Positions 46,149 through 46,436 of a DNA stretch of 46,436 bases are shown in pieces. The translations under genes were made by a program, and so were the position numbers. The notes under the pieces are model-generated. The model was not told the DNA's origin. It worked only from the letters and a program-made list of their open reading frames with translations, and ran no database searches. Position 1 is the stretch's first letter. Each line of letters starts with the position of its first letter. The stretch comes from Thermoplasmata archaeon (lineage in GTDB: Archaea; Thermoplasmatota; Thermoplasmata; Thermoplasmatales; Thermoplasmataceae), in the NCBI GenBank assembly GCA_021835025.1, contig JAKBQY010000020.1, positions 15,455-61,890 of the forward strand, in the 5' to 3' direction.

Positions 46149-46172
46149 AAGAGACAATATCCTGATTGCATT

Positions 46173-46245
46173 GCCGCCATAGCTCAGTTGGTAGAGCACT
46201 CGGCTGTTAACCGAGCGGTCGTCGGTTCAAGCCCGACTGACGGCG
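46173..46245 (+). tRNA. tRNA-Asn(GTT)
   Basis: Cloverleaf of 73 bases. Acceptor GCCGCCA/TGACGGC with one C-A mismatch at pair 5, anticodon stem CTCGG/CCGAG, loop CTGTTAA giving GTT, T loop TTCAAGC. No intron. Confidence 0.93.
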
Positions 46246-46248
46246 TCT

Positions 46249-46322
46249 GGGGTTGTAGCTCAGCTAGGTAGAGCGCCTGGCTCATAACCAGGTGGTCGTC
46301 GGTTCAAACCCGGCCAGCCCCA
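46249..46322 (+). tRNA. tRNA with CAT anticodon (elongator Met, or Ile2)
   Basis: Acceptor GGGGTTG/CAGCCCC, anticodon stem CCTGG/CCAGG, loop CTCATAA giving CAT, T loop TTCAAAC. The anticodon stem lacks the three G-C pairs (GGG/CCC next to the loop) of initiator tRNA, so it is elongator tRNA-Met or a tRNA-Ile whose C34 is modified. Sequence alone does not settle which. Confidence 0.9.
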
Positions 46323-46436
46323 TTCAAAATTTTGAAATGAACCTTTTTTCATTTTATTTCCTTTGACCACAGTTGAATCCATAACTGTAACATTATCCCC
46401 TATTGTTACATGGCCAATAATTACAGAACTATATGC
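46260..46436 (-). CDS. Partial hexapeptide-repeat protein (3' end), reading into tRNA-Met
   Basis: Entering from the right edge, the minus strand reads AYSSVIIGHVTIGDNVTV, then MDSTVVKGN. This is three to four turns of a left-handed beta-helix hexapeptide repeat ([LIV]-G-x-x-x-x). Such domains occur in nucleotidyltransferases, acyltransferases and gamma-carbonic anhydrases. No stop occurs before the tRNA; the frame runs 63 bp into tRNA-Met on the antisense strand and stops at 46260. The end may be real, or the gene may have been truncated here. The N-terminal part lies outside the window. Confidence 0.4.
   Translation of the reverse strand, partial: AYSSVIIGHVTIGDNVTVMDSTVVKGNKMKKGSFQNFEWGWPGLNRRPPGYEPGALPS

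Noticed and set aside
1-46436. CRISPR array or cas genes
   Set aside because: The repeats present are few, dispersed, transposon-derived and not regularly spaced; no Cas protein other than the Cas12-ancestor TnpB is seen.
1-46436. rRNA genes, replication origin or classical riboswitch
   Set aside because: No matching sequence or arrangement was recognised on either strand.

Overview
The window looks like chromosome of an AT-rich thermoacidophilic archaeon of the Thermoplasmatales (Picrophilus/Ferroplasma/Acidiplasma-like). The evidence is the archaeal replicative polymerase subunit DP2, a VAT/Cdc48 AAA ATPase, an aRF1 release factor with NIKS and GGQ motifs, an archaeal-type UMP kinase, a fused EtfBA, an MthK-type channel, TrmB control, and promoters with a TATA element about 25 bp before the start codon. 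The genus is inference.

Layout. 1-8.8 kb: an IS200/IS605-derived mini-element, an MFS transporter, then a tight housekeeping operon (pyrG, SCP2-domain protein, polC/DP2, GPN GTPase) converging on an isochorismatase-fold protein, then tRNA-Leu(TAG). 8.86-11.5 kb: an IS200/IS605 element with tnpA and tnpB, with a 909-bp DDE insertion sequence nested in its left end. 11.6-21.7 kb: Rieske-EtfBA, VAT, K+ channel, aRF1, UMP kinase, and an M13 peptidase, separated by more mini-elements. 21.8-23.6 kb: a cluster of small secreted/membrane proteins with a duplicated leader and unrelated hydrophobic cores. 24-31.4 kb: an organic-acid/acyl-CoA island (class III CoA-transferase, MFS, acyl-CoA dehydrogenase, and an operon MaoC hydratase - CitE-like lyase - class I CoA-transferase). 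31.7-35 kb: MFS, HSL-type esterase, transposase pseudogene. 35.2-43.6 kb: an oligopeptide/oligosaccharide-type ABC operon, a TrmB regulator and a LacS-like GH1 beta-glycosidase, probably one glycoside-use locus. 43.7-46.4 kb: mini-element, MFS, transposon relics, HIT protein, tRNA-Asn, tRNA-Met, and a partial hexapeptide-repeat ORF.

Three things stand out. (1) At least five short IS605-derived elements lack tnpA and tnpB bodies. Four keep sequence corresponding to the 3' end of tnpB (omega-RNA region), and most keep terminal structures; each intact right end is followed by a different potential guide. The DDE IS, complete or decayed, sits inside such elements three times out of three. (2) The MaoC/CitE/CoA-transferase operon has the same three families as bacterial itaconate degradation (RipB/RipC/RipA). 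(3) The 21.8-23.6 kb cluster looks like an uncharacterised secreted-peptide system. Functions in (2) and (3) are inferred from family and context only.
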